Shown: positions 1 to 7,657, counted from the first letter of the stretch. The stretch: 9,394 nucleotides of DNA from Caulobacteraceae bacterium (GCA_947456005.1 CANGRP010000087.1:1-9394), one strand, 5' to 3'. Program-made: numbers and translations. The notes: generated by a model from the sequence alone, not told the origin.

Positions 1-2538
1 ACGGACGCCAACCTGGTGCTCGGCCGGCTGGACCCGGCGCGCTTCCCGGCCGTGTTCGGGCCCAGGGGCGACGCCCCCCTTAACGCCGTGGCCGCGCGGG
101 CGGCGCTCGCGGACCTGGCCGCCCGGATGGGTCTGGCCGGGCCGGAGGCGGCGGCCGAAGGCTTCCTGGCGGTGGCCGTCGAACAGACCGCGCAGGCCGT
201 GCGGCGTATCTCGACGGAGAGGGGCTTCGACCCCCGGGACCATGCCCTCGTCGCCTTCGGAGGCGCGGCCGGCCAGGTCGCGTGCGACGTGGCCGAGGCC
301 CTGGGAATCCGTGAGGTCCTCTGTCCGGGGCGGGGCAGCGTCCTGTCAGCCTGGGGCATGGGCCAGGCCCGGCCCACCGTCCTTCGCCAGGCGGGCCTGG
401 AGGCGGCCCTCGACGAGGCGGGACTGGCGGCCGCCAAGACGCTCGCGGGCCAGCTCCGCGCCGAGGCCCTAGGCGGCCTCCTCGTCCAGGGAGTCGCTGG
501 CGGCGTGGCGGAGGTCCGGCTCGGTCTTCGCTACGACGGCGCCGACGCCGTCCTGGCGGTCGCGCCGGGTCCGCAGGCTGAAGTCCGGCAGGCCTTCGAG
601 GCGGCTCACCGGCGACTCTTCGGCTTCGTCGAGCCGGACCGAACCCTGCTGATCGCCCGGGTCGAGGTGGAGGCGGTCGAGCCCGTGGGCGGGCCCTCCC
701 CCCTGCAGACGCGCGCCGGCGACGCCGCGCCGAAGTCCGCCGTGACGCCGACCGTCATGCAGATGACCTGCCGATCGGTCACCGTTCAGGCTCCGGTCGT
801 GGAGGCCAGGGGCCTCGCCGGAATCGAGGGTCCGGCCCTCATCGTGCGCGACGACACCCAGATCGCCGTCCTGCCCGGCTGGCGGGCGCAGGGCGAGGCC
901 GACGGCCTGATCCGTCTGGTCCAGGTCGCCGGCGCCGGCGCCCGGACCGTCAGCCTGGACCGCCCGGACCCCGTCACCCTGGAGCTCTTCAATCGTCGCT
1001 TCATGGGGGTGGCCGAGGCCATGGGAGCGGCACTGGAGCGCACGGCGCATTCGGTCAACATCAAGGAAAGGCTCGACTTTTCCTGCGCCCTCTTCGATGC
1101 CGACGGCGGCCTCGTCGCCAACGCCCCGCACATGCCCGTGCACCTGGGCTCCATGGGGGCCTCGGTCCGGGCGGTGCGGGAGCGACGCGGGACGGTGCGC
1201 CCCGGCGAGGCCTTCGCCCTGAACAATCCCTATGCCGGCGGCACCCACCTGCCAGACATCACCGTCGTCATGCCGGTCTTCACCCGGCCGGAATCCGAGG
1301 GGCCGGCGGAGCTGTATGTGGCGGCGCGCGGACACCATGCCGACGTCGGCGGAATCCAGCCCGGTTCCATGCCGCCCTTCTCGCAAACCCTTGAAGATGA
1401 AGGTGTCTTGCTGGACGCCCTGCCCATCATGCGGGACGGGATCTTCCTGGAGGCGGAAGTCCGCCAGGCCCTGCTGGCCGGCCTCTGGCCCTGCCGGGCG
1501 CCGGACCGCAACCTGGCCGACCTGAAGGCCCAGCTCGCCGCCTGCCAGGCGGGGGCCGACGCCCTGGCGGCCATGATCCGCGACCAGGGCGCCGAGGTCG
1601 TCGCCCGCTATATGGGCTTTGTCCAGGACAACGCCGCCAGCGCCGTGCGCCGGGCCCTGGACCGGCTGTCGGATGGTGAGGCGAAGGTCCCCATGGACGG
1701 GGGGGGCGAGATCGCCGTCCGCCTCAGGCTGGACCCGGACCGGCAGGGCGCCGAGATCGACTTCACAGGTTCGTCCGATCAGTTGGCGTCGAACTTCAAC
1801 GCCCCTTCGGCCATCGTCGACGCCGCCGTCCTCTATGTCTTCCGCACCCTGGTGGACGACGACATCCCGCTGAACGCCGGCTGCCTGGAGCCCCTGAGGG
1901 TTCGCACCCGTCCGGGCTCGCTTCTGGCCCCGACGCCGCCCGCGGCGGTCGTGGCGGGCAATGTCGAGACCAGCCAGCACGTGGTCGACGCCCTCTATGC
2001 CGCCCTCGGGGTCATGGCCAACGCCCAGGGCAGCATGAACAACTTCACCTTCGGGGATGAGGACCGCCAGTACTACGAGACCCTCTGCGGCGGGGCCGGC
2101 GCCTCGGCCCGCGGCCCGGGCGCCAGCGGCGTCCACACCCACATGACCAACTCGCGCCTCACCGACCCGGAGATCCTGGAGCGCCGCTTTCCGGTCCGGT
2201 TGGAAGCCTTTGAGATCCGCAAGGATTCTGGCGGCGACGGCGCCTTCCGCGGCGGCGATGGGGTGCGACGGCGGGTGCTTTTCCTGGCCCCGCTTGAGGC
2301 GGCCCTCCTGTCCACCCGTCGCGCGTTCGCCCCGCAGGGCCTTGCGGGAGGCGGTCCCGCCCTTCCCGGCGCCCAGCGCCTCATCCGCGCCGACGGGTCG
2401 GTCCTGCCACTCGAGGGCTGTTTCTCGGTGACTGTGGCAGCCGGTGAGGCCATAGAGATCGACACGCCCGGCGGCGGCGGCTACGGGCCGCCGGCCGCCA
2501 CAGACCCGCCGGATTCAAAGACTAGCCCCACGGCATGA
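1..2538 (+). CDS. Fused HyuA-HyuB hydantoinase / 5-oxoprolinase (5' end outside window)
   Basis: Large ATP-dependent cyclic amide hydrolase of the 5-oxoprolinase/hydantoinase family, which opens 5-oxoproline to glutamate or acts on hydantoin-like rings in the cytoplasm. The frame is open from base 1, and the first residues (TDANLVLGRL) are a typical internal HyuA motif, so the true start lies upstream; I estimate about 350 residues are missing. Numbering from base 1, residues 1 to about 200 are the end of the HyuA domain (VAFGGAAGQ, GRGSVLSAWGM). A linker or HyuA C-terminal domain follows, and HyuB starts near residue 324 (DPVTLELFNRRF). HyuB hallmarks are NNPYAGGTHLPD (408-419), HHADVGG, PGSMPPFS, GNVETSQ, MNNFTFG, GVHTHMTN, FRGGDGVRRR and the terminal TPGGGGYG. 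Having both subunits in one chain resembles the single-chain 5-oxoprolinase rather than split HyuA/HyuB pairs. The family is clear; the exact substrate is not, since N-methylhydantoinase and acetophenone carboxylase relatives share these motifs. Confidence 0.93.
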   Translation, partial: TDANLVLGRLDPARFPAVFGPRGDAPLNAVAARAALADLAARMGLAGPEAAAEGFLAVAVEQTAQAVRRISTERGFDPRDHALVAFGGAAGQVACDVAEALGIREVLCPGRGSVLSAWGMGQARPTVLRQAGLEAALDEAGLAAAKTLAGQLRAEALGGLLVQGVAGGVAEVRLGLRYDGADAVLAVAPGPQAEVRQAFEAAHRRLFGFVEPDRTLLIARVEVEAVEPVGGPSPLQTRAGDAAPKSAVTPTVMQMTCRSVTVQAPVVEARGLAGIEGPALIVRDDTQIAVLPGWRAQGEADGLIRLVQVAGAGARTVSLDRPDPVTLELFNRRFMGVAEAMGAALERTAHSVNIKERLDFSCALFDADGGLVANAPHMPVHLGSMGASVRAVRERRGTVRPGEAFALNNPYAGGTHLPDITVVMPVFTRPESEGPAELYVAARGHHADVGGIQPGSMPPFSQTLEDEGVLLDALPIMRDGIFLEAEVRQALLAGLWPCRAPDRNLADLKAQLAACQAGADALAAMIRDQGAEVVARYMGFVQDNAASAVRRALDRLSDGEAKVPMDGGGEIAVRLRLDPDRQGAEIDFTGSSDQLASNFNAPSAIVDAAVLYVFRTLVDDDIPLNAGCLEPLRVRTRPGSLLAPTPPAAVVAGNVETSQHVVDALYAALGVMANAQGSMNNFTFGDEDRQYYETLCGGAGASARGPGASGVHTHMTNSRLTDPEILERRFPVRLEAFEIRKDSGGDGAFRGGDGVRRRVLFLAPLEAALLSTRRAFAPQGLAGGGPALPGAQRLIRADGSVLPLEGCFSVTVAAGEAIEIDTPGGGGYGPPAATDPPDSKTSPTA

Positions 2539-3377
2539 TCGCCCTCACCCTCGCCCTCGCCTTCCTTCTGGTCGCCCAGGAGCCCGCCGCCCCGCCGGCC
2601 GGGGCCGATGCGCCCATGGCGACCGCAGAGCCCGCGCTCCCGGCCGAACCGGCCCCGCCGCCTTCACCGCCGGAGGCGCCAGCCCTGCCGACTGGCGCGC
2701 CAACGGAGGACTATGGACTGGTGGGCTGGTGCCTGGGCGTCCTCGAAGGCTATCTCGCCCAGCATGACCGGGTCATGCCGGACGTGACCCGGATCGAGTC
2801 CACCTACCGGCGTCCCGGCTCCTCCCTGGAGGATGATCTCAAGGTCTATGCCGACCAGCAGGCCCAGGGACGCCTCCATCTTGCGGCCTTCACCAAGGCC
2901 CTCCAGACCGCAGAGAAGGCGAGCCTGTCCGCGCTGCGCCCGAGGGGCGAGGCCGCCATCGCGAAGGGCCGCGCCGTCTGGGCCCCCGCCGCCAACCTGC
3001 CCACGCGGTCGGTGGCCCAGCAGTGGATGGGCTGGACCCTGCCCAAGGCCTGCCCCGCCGCCGCCGAGCGGCTGACCCTCAACGCCGCCCTCCTGGGCGC
3101 CGCCTTCGACCCGGCCGCGGAGATGATCCCCCCACCCGCTCCCGAGGCCGCGGAGGTGGCGCCGGCGCCCCTGCCGCAGCCTTCGGGCGACGCCGGCGCA
3201 CCCCCCGCTGACGCCCCCGCCGTCAGCGCCGAGGCCGGGACACCCCCCCTGGCAGACCCGGCGACGACCCCCGTCCCTGCGCCTGAGCCTCCTGCAGAGG
3301 CCTTACCGGAGGCGCCCTTCGAGGCCCCCGCCCCGGACGGTCCTCCCGCCCTGCGGGAGTCGCCTGGCGCGCAATAG
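2535..3377 (+). CDS. Exported Pro/Ala-rich protein with two cysteines, unknown function
   Basis: Hypothetical protein of 280 residues; I recognise no family. The start ATG overlaps the preceding stop (ATGA), and an in-frame stop at 2523-2525 rules out an earlier start, so translation is probably coupled to the oxoprolinase gene. Residues 1-15 form a short hydrophobic stretch (MIALTLALAFLLVAQ) that looks like a signal peptide or anchor, although it lacks the usual basic n-region. Residues 16-57 and about 192-280 are low-complexity Pro/Ala/Glu tracts, as in periplasmic spacer regions. Between them, residues 58-190 look like a mostly helical globular domain (GWCLGVLEGYL, DDLKVYADQQAQGR, QQWMGWTLPKACPAAAERL). 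It contains the only two cysteines, C66 and C173, which could form a disulfide outside the cytoplasm. The coding call is firm, since the product is non-random and fits the operon; export is inferred from the N-terminus alone. Confidence 0.8.
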   Translation: MIALTLALAFLLVAQEPAAPPAGADAPMATAEPALPAEPAPPPSPPEAPALPTGAPTEDYGLVGWCLGVLEGYLAQHDRVMPDVTRIESTYRRPGSSLEDDLKVYADQQAQGRLHLAAFTKALQTAEKASLSALRPRGEAAIAKGRAVWAPAANLPTRSVAQQWMGWTLPKACPAAAERLTLNAALLGAAFDPAAEMIPPPAPEAAEVAPAPLPQPSGDAGAPPADAPAVSAEAGTPPLADPATTPVPAPEPPAEALPEAPFEAPAPDGPPALRESPGAQ

Positions 3378-3429
3378 CCGCGGGTCTGGGCCGGGTGTAG
3401 GCTGCCCCTCTTCTCCCCGGAGGCCCGCC

Positions 3430-4074
3430 ATGACCGCACCGCGCCTGATCTACTTCGCCGACCCCATGTGCTCCTGGTGCTACGGCTTCTCGCCGGTGAT
3501 GGAGGACATCCGCCGCGCCTTCGGCCGGGCCCTGCCAGTGCGGCTGGTGATGGGCGGCCTGCGCCCCGGGACCGAGACCGCCATGACCCCGGAGGCCAGG
3601 GATAGCCTGCGCGGCCACTGGACCCACATCACCGAGGCCACCGGCCTGCCCTTCGGCGGCGCCGTGCTCGATGAGCCTGGCTTCCTCTATGACACCGACC
3701 CCGCCGCCCGGGCCGTGGTGCGGGTGCGGCGCGACAACCCCGAGGGCGCCATCGCCTACCTGGGCCGCCTGCAGAGGGCCTTCTACGCCGAGGACCGCAA
3801 CATCACCCGACCCGCGGTGCTGGCCGAGCTGGCCGCCGACTACGGCGTGGCGCCCGACGCCTTCCTGGCGGACTTCGAGACCGATGATCTGAAACACGAG
3901 ACCTGGGCCGACTATGGCGTCTCCCAGCGCGCTGGCGTGACGGGCTTCCCCACCCTGGTGGCCGGCCCGGGGCCTGAGGGGACCTACGGCGTCGTCACTC
4001 GAGGCTACAATCCCGGCGATCAGGTCGTGGCGATTCTCAAGGCCTGGTTGGAGGGGCCGCCGGCGAACGGGTGA
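3430..4074 (+). CDS. DsbA-family thiol:disulfide oxidoreductase (CSWC active site)
   Basis: Thioredoxin-fold protein of 214 residues resembling the predicted protein-disulfide isomerases of COG3531 (DsbA/FrnE-like). The N-terminal beta strand runs straight into the redox motif: LIYFADPMCSWCYGF, with C14 and C17 as the CxxC pair. A helical insertion follows, and the fold returns near the C-terminus with GVTGFPTLV, where P174 is the conserved cis-proline facing the active site. There is no signal peptide, so the product is probably cytoplasmic, unlike classical DsbA. The start is supported by a GGAGG six bases before the ATG (3419-3423). It lies 52 bp after the exported two-cysteine protein on the same strand, so it may be co-transcribed, and it is followed within 7 bp by a large palindromic element. 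A DSBA-like GST-kappa or hydroxychromene-carboxylate isomerase role is less likely because the intact CxxC points to thiol redox chemistry. Confidence 0.88.
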   Translation: MTAPRLIYFADPMCSWCYGFSPVMEDIRRAFGRALPVRLVMGGLRPGTETAMTPEARDSLRGHWTHITEATGLPFGGAVLDEPGFLYDTDPAARAVVRVRRDNPEGAIAYLGRLQRAFYAEDRNITRPAVLAELAADYGVAPDAFLADFETDDLKHETWADYGVSQRAGVTGFPTLVAGPGPEGTYGVVTRGYNPGDQVVAILKAWLEGPPANG

Positions 4075-4080
4075 AAGCCG

Positions 4081-4206
4081 AACCGTCGTTGACCCCCTCA
4101 GTCAGCTTCGCTGACAGCTCCCCCTTGGGGGAGCAATGGGTTCCCAAATTCCTCCCCCCAAGGGGGAGTGGACCGCGCAGTGGGCCGGAGGGGGTCAACG
4201 GCGGTT
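4081..4206. repeat. Compound intergenic palindrome (inverted repeat with four inner hairpins)
   Basis: The outer arms, 4081-4099 and 4188-4206, are 19 bp inverted repeats matching at 18 of 19 positions. Inside are four further dyads. GTCAGC/GCTGAC spans 4101-4115 with a TTC loop, GCTCCCCC/GGGGGAGC spans 4117-4134, TGGG/CCCA spans 4137-4146, and CTCCCCC/GGGGGAG spans 4152-4168 with a CAA loop. The element sits between two convergent genes, 6 bp after the oxidoreductase stop and 63 bp beyond the end of the small minus-strand gene. That is where a bidirectional terminator or a REP/MITE-like dispersed palindrome is usually found. From memory, intergenic palindromes of this design (CAGTCAGCTTCGCTGA next to CTCCCCC...GGGGGAG) recur in many bacterial genomes. 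There is no T-run typical of an intrinsic terminator, and copy number cannot be judged from one window. Confidence 0.8.
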
Positions 4207-4269
4207 CCGCAGACCCCTTGCCTGGCGGCGGGCTGATCGTCTGGTTCGTCTTCCGGCGGCCCTGGCCCG

Positions 4270-4416
4270 TCAGACCCGTCTATTCTGTATGACGCGAAGC
4301 AGAATCAAAATAACGGCGATGACCAGCAGAATATGAATGAAACCGCCCAGTGTGTATGCCGAGACAACACCGACAAGCCAAAGTACAATCAAGATTACTG
4401 CAATTGTATAAAGCAT
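4270..4416 (-). CDS. lmo0937-family small membrane protein
   Basis: Very small gene of 48 residues, read on the minus strand from the ATG at 4416 to the TGA at 4270. The product starts MLYTIAVILIVLWLVGVVSA, continues through YTLGGFIHILLVIAVILILL and ends RVIQNRRV. That matches my memory of the lmo0937 family of about 50-residue inner-membrane proteins: two hydrophobic helices around a conserved YTLGGFIH turn and a basic tail. Its function is unknown. An in-frame ATG four codons upstream (4428) would give 52 residues. I prefer the inner start because the family begins MLYT and a GGAG lies six bases before it. By my count GC is 64 of 147 bases (about 44%), far below the neighbouring genes, which may reflect recent acquisition or the hydrophobic, Ile-rich composition. 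It lies 107 bp downstream of the EthD-domain gene on the same strand. Confidence 0.82.
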   Translation of the reverse strand: MLYTIAVILIVLWLVGVVSAYTLGGFIHILLVIAVILILLRVIQNRRV

Positions 4417-4523
4417 ATACCTCTCCATGGCGCGCCGAGATATCAGCCGAGGGAAGGCGTTTTCCTAGACCTGATCATGGCGCCGAATTCACGGAGAATG
4501 TTTGCGATGGATCAAAGTTCAAC
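4417..4523 (-). other. Intergenic gap between the EthD gene and the small membrane-protein gene
   Basis: This 107-bp stretch is about 53% GC and carries no convincing ORF on either strand. Read on the minus strand, TGAAC (4521-4517), a 16-base spacer and CATT resemble the GGAAC-N16-CGTT promoter of the alphaproteobacterial general stress sigma factor EcfG at seven of nine positions. This is too weak to call as a promoter. No strong hairpin with a T-run separates the two genes. Confidence 0.3.
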
Positions 4524-4895
4524 TCACCCGCCGACGATGACCTTCTCCTCGCCCCACCAGAGGGGGCTCTTCGGCAGGTCGATGAACTTTCGTTCGTCCT
4601 CCAATAGCAGGCGGCCGGCCTCACGGGCGGCGGGGTCGCCGGCCAGGGCCGCGAGATCCTCCAGGCTGTCGTACCAGAGCTGGGCCACCCCATCGAACTG
4701 GGGCGGGGCGTTGCGGGACGCTCGGATGCCGTCGCTGACCGTCTCTTCCATGGAGTGCAGCTGGACATAGCGGCGGATGCGCAGGACGTCCTTCACGCTG
4801 GCCACCAGGGGCCCGTGGGTATGTAGCCAGTAGTCCTGGAACTGCTCGCGGGTCAGGTGCGGCAGGCGGACGAGGGCGAAGGTCAGCTTGATCAT
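4524..4895 (-). CDS. EthD-domain protein (ferredoxin-like alpha/beta barrel)
   Basis: Small cytoplasmic protein of 123 residues with an EthD-type dimeric alpha-beta barrel fold. Visible signatures are the opening strand MIKLTFALVRLPHLT, the helix and turn EQFQDYWLHTHGPL (HTHGPL at 25-30), the RRYVQLH strand, FDGVAQLWYDSLEDL, and the closing KFIDLPKSPLWWGEEKVIV. EthD was named from an ether-degradation cluster, but most members have no proven activity; related barrels serve as small lyases, monooxygenases or cyclases. I chose the ATG at 4895 because the protein then begins exactly at the domain's first strand and an AAGGA lies ten bases upstream. A longer form from 4937 would add 14 residues with no domain content. 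The gene diverges from pepN. The small membrane-protein gene follows it on the same strand, and co-transcription is possible. Confidence 0.85.
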   Translation of the reverse strand: MIKLTFALVRLPHLTREQFQDYWLHTHGPLVASVKDVLRIRRYVQLHSMEETVSDGIRASRNAPPQFDGVAQLWYDSLEDLAALAGDPAAREAGRLLLEDERKFIDLPKSPLWWGEEKVIVGG

Positions 4896-4996
4896 GGAGT
4901 CTGCATCCTTTCCGGGTCGGAGGCATTTCGGGTGCAAAGGCCGCGGATGGCGAGTCTTTCCTTGCGCCGCGCCCCTCCCCCCGGCCGCCTGGATGG

Positions 4997-5010
4997 CCTA
5001 AATCGGAGGC
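4997..5010 (+). promoter_or_regulatory. Putative -10 element of pepN giving a leaderless transcript
   Basis: CCTAAATC at 4997-5004 matches seven of eight positions of the Caulobacter housekeeping -10 consensus as I remember it (GCTANAWC). It ends six bases before the pepN ATG, so transcription would start at or next to the first codon. The GGAGG at 5005-5009 is only one base from the ATG, too close to act as a normal ribosome binding site, which fits a leaderless message. No clear -35 was found at the expected distance. Confidence 0.4.
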
Positions 5011-7629
5011 ATGCGCACAGAAACCCCCGCCCCGATCCGCCTGACCGACTATCGGCCGCCCGACTTCCTCGTGGACGAGGTTCACCTGGACTTCGACCTG
5101 CAGCCGGAAGCCACCCGGGTGAAGGCCCGGCTGACCTTGCGGCGAAACGGCGAGGCCGGGGCGCCCCTGCGGCTGGACGGGGAGCGGCTGAAGACCCTGT
5201 CGGTAGCGGTGGACGGGCGGATCCTGGCGGCGGGCGAGTTCACCGAGGACGCCCACAGCCTGACAATCCCCGGGGTTCCCGACGCCTTCGTCCTGGAGAC
5301 CGAGGTCGAGATCAACCCGGCGGCCAACAAGGCCCTGGAGGGGCTCTACATGTCGGGAGGCCGGTTCTGCACCCAGTGCGAGGCCGAAGGGTTCCGCACG
5401 ATCACCTGGTATCCCGACCGGCCGGACGTCCTGGCCCGGTTCACTGTGCGCATGACGGCGGACGACGCCTGGCCGCGCCTGTTGTCCAACGGCAACCTGG
5501 TGGAGACCGGGCGAGGAACCGACGGACGGCGCTATGCGGTCTGGAACGACCCCTTCCCCAAGCCCTGCTACCTCTTCGCCCTGGTGGCCGGCGAACTGGA
5601 CGAGCTGGCTGACAGCTTCGTCACCGCCAGCGGCCGGAAGGTGGAGCTGAAGGTCTATGTGGATCCGGGCATGGCGGCCCGGGCGGCCTACGCCATGGAC
5701 GCCCTGAAGCGGTCCATGCGCTGGGACGAGGAGGCCTTTGGCCGCGAGTACGACCTGAACCTCTTCATGATCGTCGCCGTGCGCGACTTCAACTTCGGGG
5801 CCATGGAGAACAAGGGCCTCAACATCTTCAATTCGTCCCTGCTGCTGGCGGACCCCGAAACGGCGACGGACCTGGACTACGAGCGCATCGAGAGCGTGGT
5901 GGCGCACGAGTACTTCCACAACTGGACCGGCAACCGGATCACCTGCCGGGACTGGTTCCAGCTTTGCCTGAAGGAGGGCCTGACCGTCTTCCGCGACCAG
6001 GCTTTTTCGGCTGACATGCGCGGCGAGGCGGTGCAGAGGATCAAGGACGTGAAGGCCCTGAGGGCCCGGCAGTTCGCCGAGGACCAGGGGCCGCTGGCCC
6101 ACCCGGTCCGCCCGTCCAGCTACCTGAAGATCGACAACTTCTACACGGCGACCATCTACGAGAAGGGCGCCGAGGTGATCCGGATGCTCAAGGCCCTGAT
6201 CGGGGCCGAGACCTTCCGGAAGGGGATGGACCTCTATTTCGAGCGCTGGGATGGCCACGCCACCACGGTGGAGGCCTTCATCGCCTGCTTCGCCGAAGTC
6301 TCGGGCCGGGACCTTTCCGCCTTCTTCGCCTGGTACGAGCAGGCGGGCACCCCGCGGGTGCGGCTGGCTTCGAGATGGACGCCGGAGACGGGCGAGCTGG
6401 AGATCACCCTGACCCAGAGGACGCCGGCCACCCCGGGCCAGGCCGACAAGCGCGCCCTGCCCGTTCCCGTCCGCCTGGGCCTTCTGGACGCCGAGGGCCG
6501 GACGATGGCCTTCGCCCGCGACGGCGAGGCCCTGGACGAGACCCTGGTGGTGCTGGAGGGCGAGGAGACGCGCTTCACCCTGTCCGGGGTGACCTCGCGG
6601 CCGGTGGTGTCGGCCCTGCGGGGCTTCTCGGCGCCGGTGGAGCTGTCCTCCGACGCCAGGCCTGGCGACCGCTATGTCCAGCTGGCCGGCGACGCCGACC
6701 TGTTCAACCGCTGGGAGGCCGGCCAGGAGGTGGCCCGCGACCTCATCCTGGCCAGGGCCGGCGGCGCACCGGACGAGGTGGGCGAGGAGCGGTTCGCCGA
6801 GGCCATGGGCCGGGCGCTCAATGACCAGGCCTCGGAGCCGGCCTTCAAGGCCCTTCTGCTGGCCTTGCCGACGGAGTCTGACCTCGCGGTCGCCCGGCCA
6901 CCCGCCGATCCGTCGGCGATCCATGAAGCCCGACAGGCCCTGCGCCTGCGTCTTGCCGTTCACCTGGAAGACAACCTGAAGCGCCTGCATCTGGGCCTGC
7001 AGGACGGCGGCGACTTCTCGCCGGACGCCGCCAGCGCCGGGCGGCGCGCCCTGCGCAATGCGGCCCTGGAGCTGCTGGCCGCCAGTCCGCGCGCCGAGAC
7101 CCGGGACCTTGCCGAGGGCCATTACCGCGCGGCCGGGAACATGACCGACGCCATGGGCGGCCTGAACGCCCTCATGACCCTCGGCGGAGCGGCCTTCGCC
7201 ACGGCCCTTTCGGACTTCCACGCCCGCTGGAAGGACGAGCCCCTGGTGATCGACAAGTGGTTCGCCCTTCAGGCCCGGGATCCCGCACCCGAAGCCCTGG
7301 AGCGGGTGATCGCCCTGACCAGCCACCCGGACTTTGATCCGCAGACCCCGAACCGGCTCCGGGCCTTGGTGGCGACCTTCGCCACGGCCAATCCCGCCCG
7401 GTTCCATGCCGAGGACGGATCAGGCTACCGCTTCCTGGCCGACCAGATCCTGTCGGTGGACCGCTACAACCCCATGACGGCGGCCCGGCTGGTGGAGCCG
7501 CTGGGATCCTGGCGCCGGTATCGGCCTGACCTTGGGGCGAAGATGAAGGCCGAACTGGAGCGGATCGCCGCCGCCCCCGGGCTTTCGCGGAATGTCCTGG
7601 AACTGGTCGGGCGGGCCCTGGAGGGCTGA
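5011..7629 (+). CDS. pepN: Aminopeptidase N (M1 family zinc metallopeptidase)
   Basis: Complete PepN of 872 residues, close to the 870 of the E. coli enzyme. It removes N-terminal residues from peptides in the cytoplasm, in the later steps of protein turnover. All catalytic elements are present. The substrate-binding GAMEN is at 263-267. The zinc site HEYFH at 299-303 gives H299, H303 and the base E300, and the third zinc ligand E322 sits after the usual 18-residue spacer. The transition-state tyrosine is Y383 in TIYEKGAEVIRML. Each lies two residues further than in E. coli as I recall it, so the alignment is essentially ungapped there. The N-terminal beta domain covers about 1-190, the thermolysin-like domain about 190-440, a small beta domain to about 545, and the helical C-terminal domain (PMTAARLVEPLG, LGAKMKAELERI) runs to the end. 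There is no signal peptide. The start fits the domain, although the GGAGG is unusually close to the ATG. Confidence 0.97.
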   Translation: MRTETPAPIRLTDYRPPDFLVDEVHLDFDLQPEATRVKARLTLRRNGEAGAPLRLDGERLKTLSVAVDGRILAAGEFTEDAHSLTIPGVPDAFVLETEVEINPAANKALEGLYMSGGRFCTQCEAEGFRTITWYPDRPDVLARFTVRMTADDAWPRLLSNGNLVETGRGTDGRRYAVWNDPFPKPCYLFALVAGELDELADSFVTASGRKVELKVYVDPGMAARAAYAMDALKRSMRWDEEAFGREYDLNLFMIVAVRDFNFGAMENKGLNIFNSSLLLADPETATDLDYERIESVVAHEYFHNWTGNRITCRDWFQLCLKEGLTVFRDQAFSADMRGEAVQRIKDVKALRARQFAEDQGPLAHPVRPSSYLKIDNFYTATIYEKGAEVIRMLKALIGAETFRKGMDLYFERWDGHATTVEAFIACFAEVSGRDLSAFFAWYEQAGTPRVRLASRWTPETGELEITLTQRTPATPGQADKRALPVPVRLGLLDAEGRTMAFARDGEALDETLVVLEGEETRFTLSGVTSRPVVSALRGFSAPVELSSDARPGDRYVQLAGDADLFNRWEAGQEVARDLILARAGGAPDEVGEERFAEAMGRALNDQASEPAFKALLLALPTESDLAVARPPADPSAIHEARQALRLRLAVHLEDNLKRLHLGLQDGGDFSPDAASAGRRALRNAALELLAASPRAETRDLAEGHYRAAGNMTDAMGGLNALMTLGGAAFATALSDFHARWKDEPLVIDKWFALQARDPAPEALERVIALTSHPDFDPQTPNRLRALVATFATANPARFHAEDGSGYRFLADQILSVDRYNPMTAARLVEPLGSWRRYRPDLGAKMKAELERIAAAPGLSRNVLELVGRALEG

Positions 7630-7657
7630 AATCCGACGCCGGCGCCCGGAATGTTGG

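Noticed and set aside
469..2142. A 557-codon open frame on the minus strand opposite the oxoprolinase gene.
   Set aside because: Same codon-bias artefact: no recognisable motif, while the plus frame carries every HyuB hallmark.
4082..4206. Reading the repeated C5/G5 blocks as a CRISPR array or tandem repeat.
   Set aside because: The units are inverted, not regularly spaced direct repeats with unique spacers, and no cas gene is present.
4071..4292. Short plus-strand frames through the palindromic element.
   Set aside because: They translate the repeat itself, giving a compositionally odd product with no similarity, and they run over the end of the small minus-strand gene.
4333..4770. A 145-codon plus-strand frame across 4333-4770.
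   Set aside because: It overlaps two better-supported minus-strand genes (lmo0937-type and EthD) and its product is Ser/Arg-rich without motifs.
4621..7407. A 928-codon open frame on the minus strand opposite pepN.
   Set aside because: Its product is a low-complexity Gly/Arg/His/Gln-rich mix with no domain, as expected for the complement of a GC-rich gene. It covers a complete pepN with all catalytic motifs.
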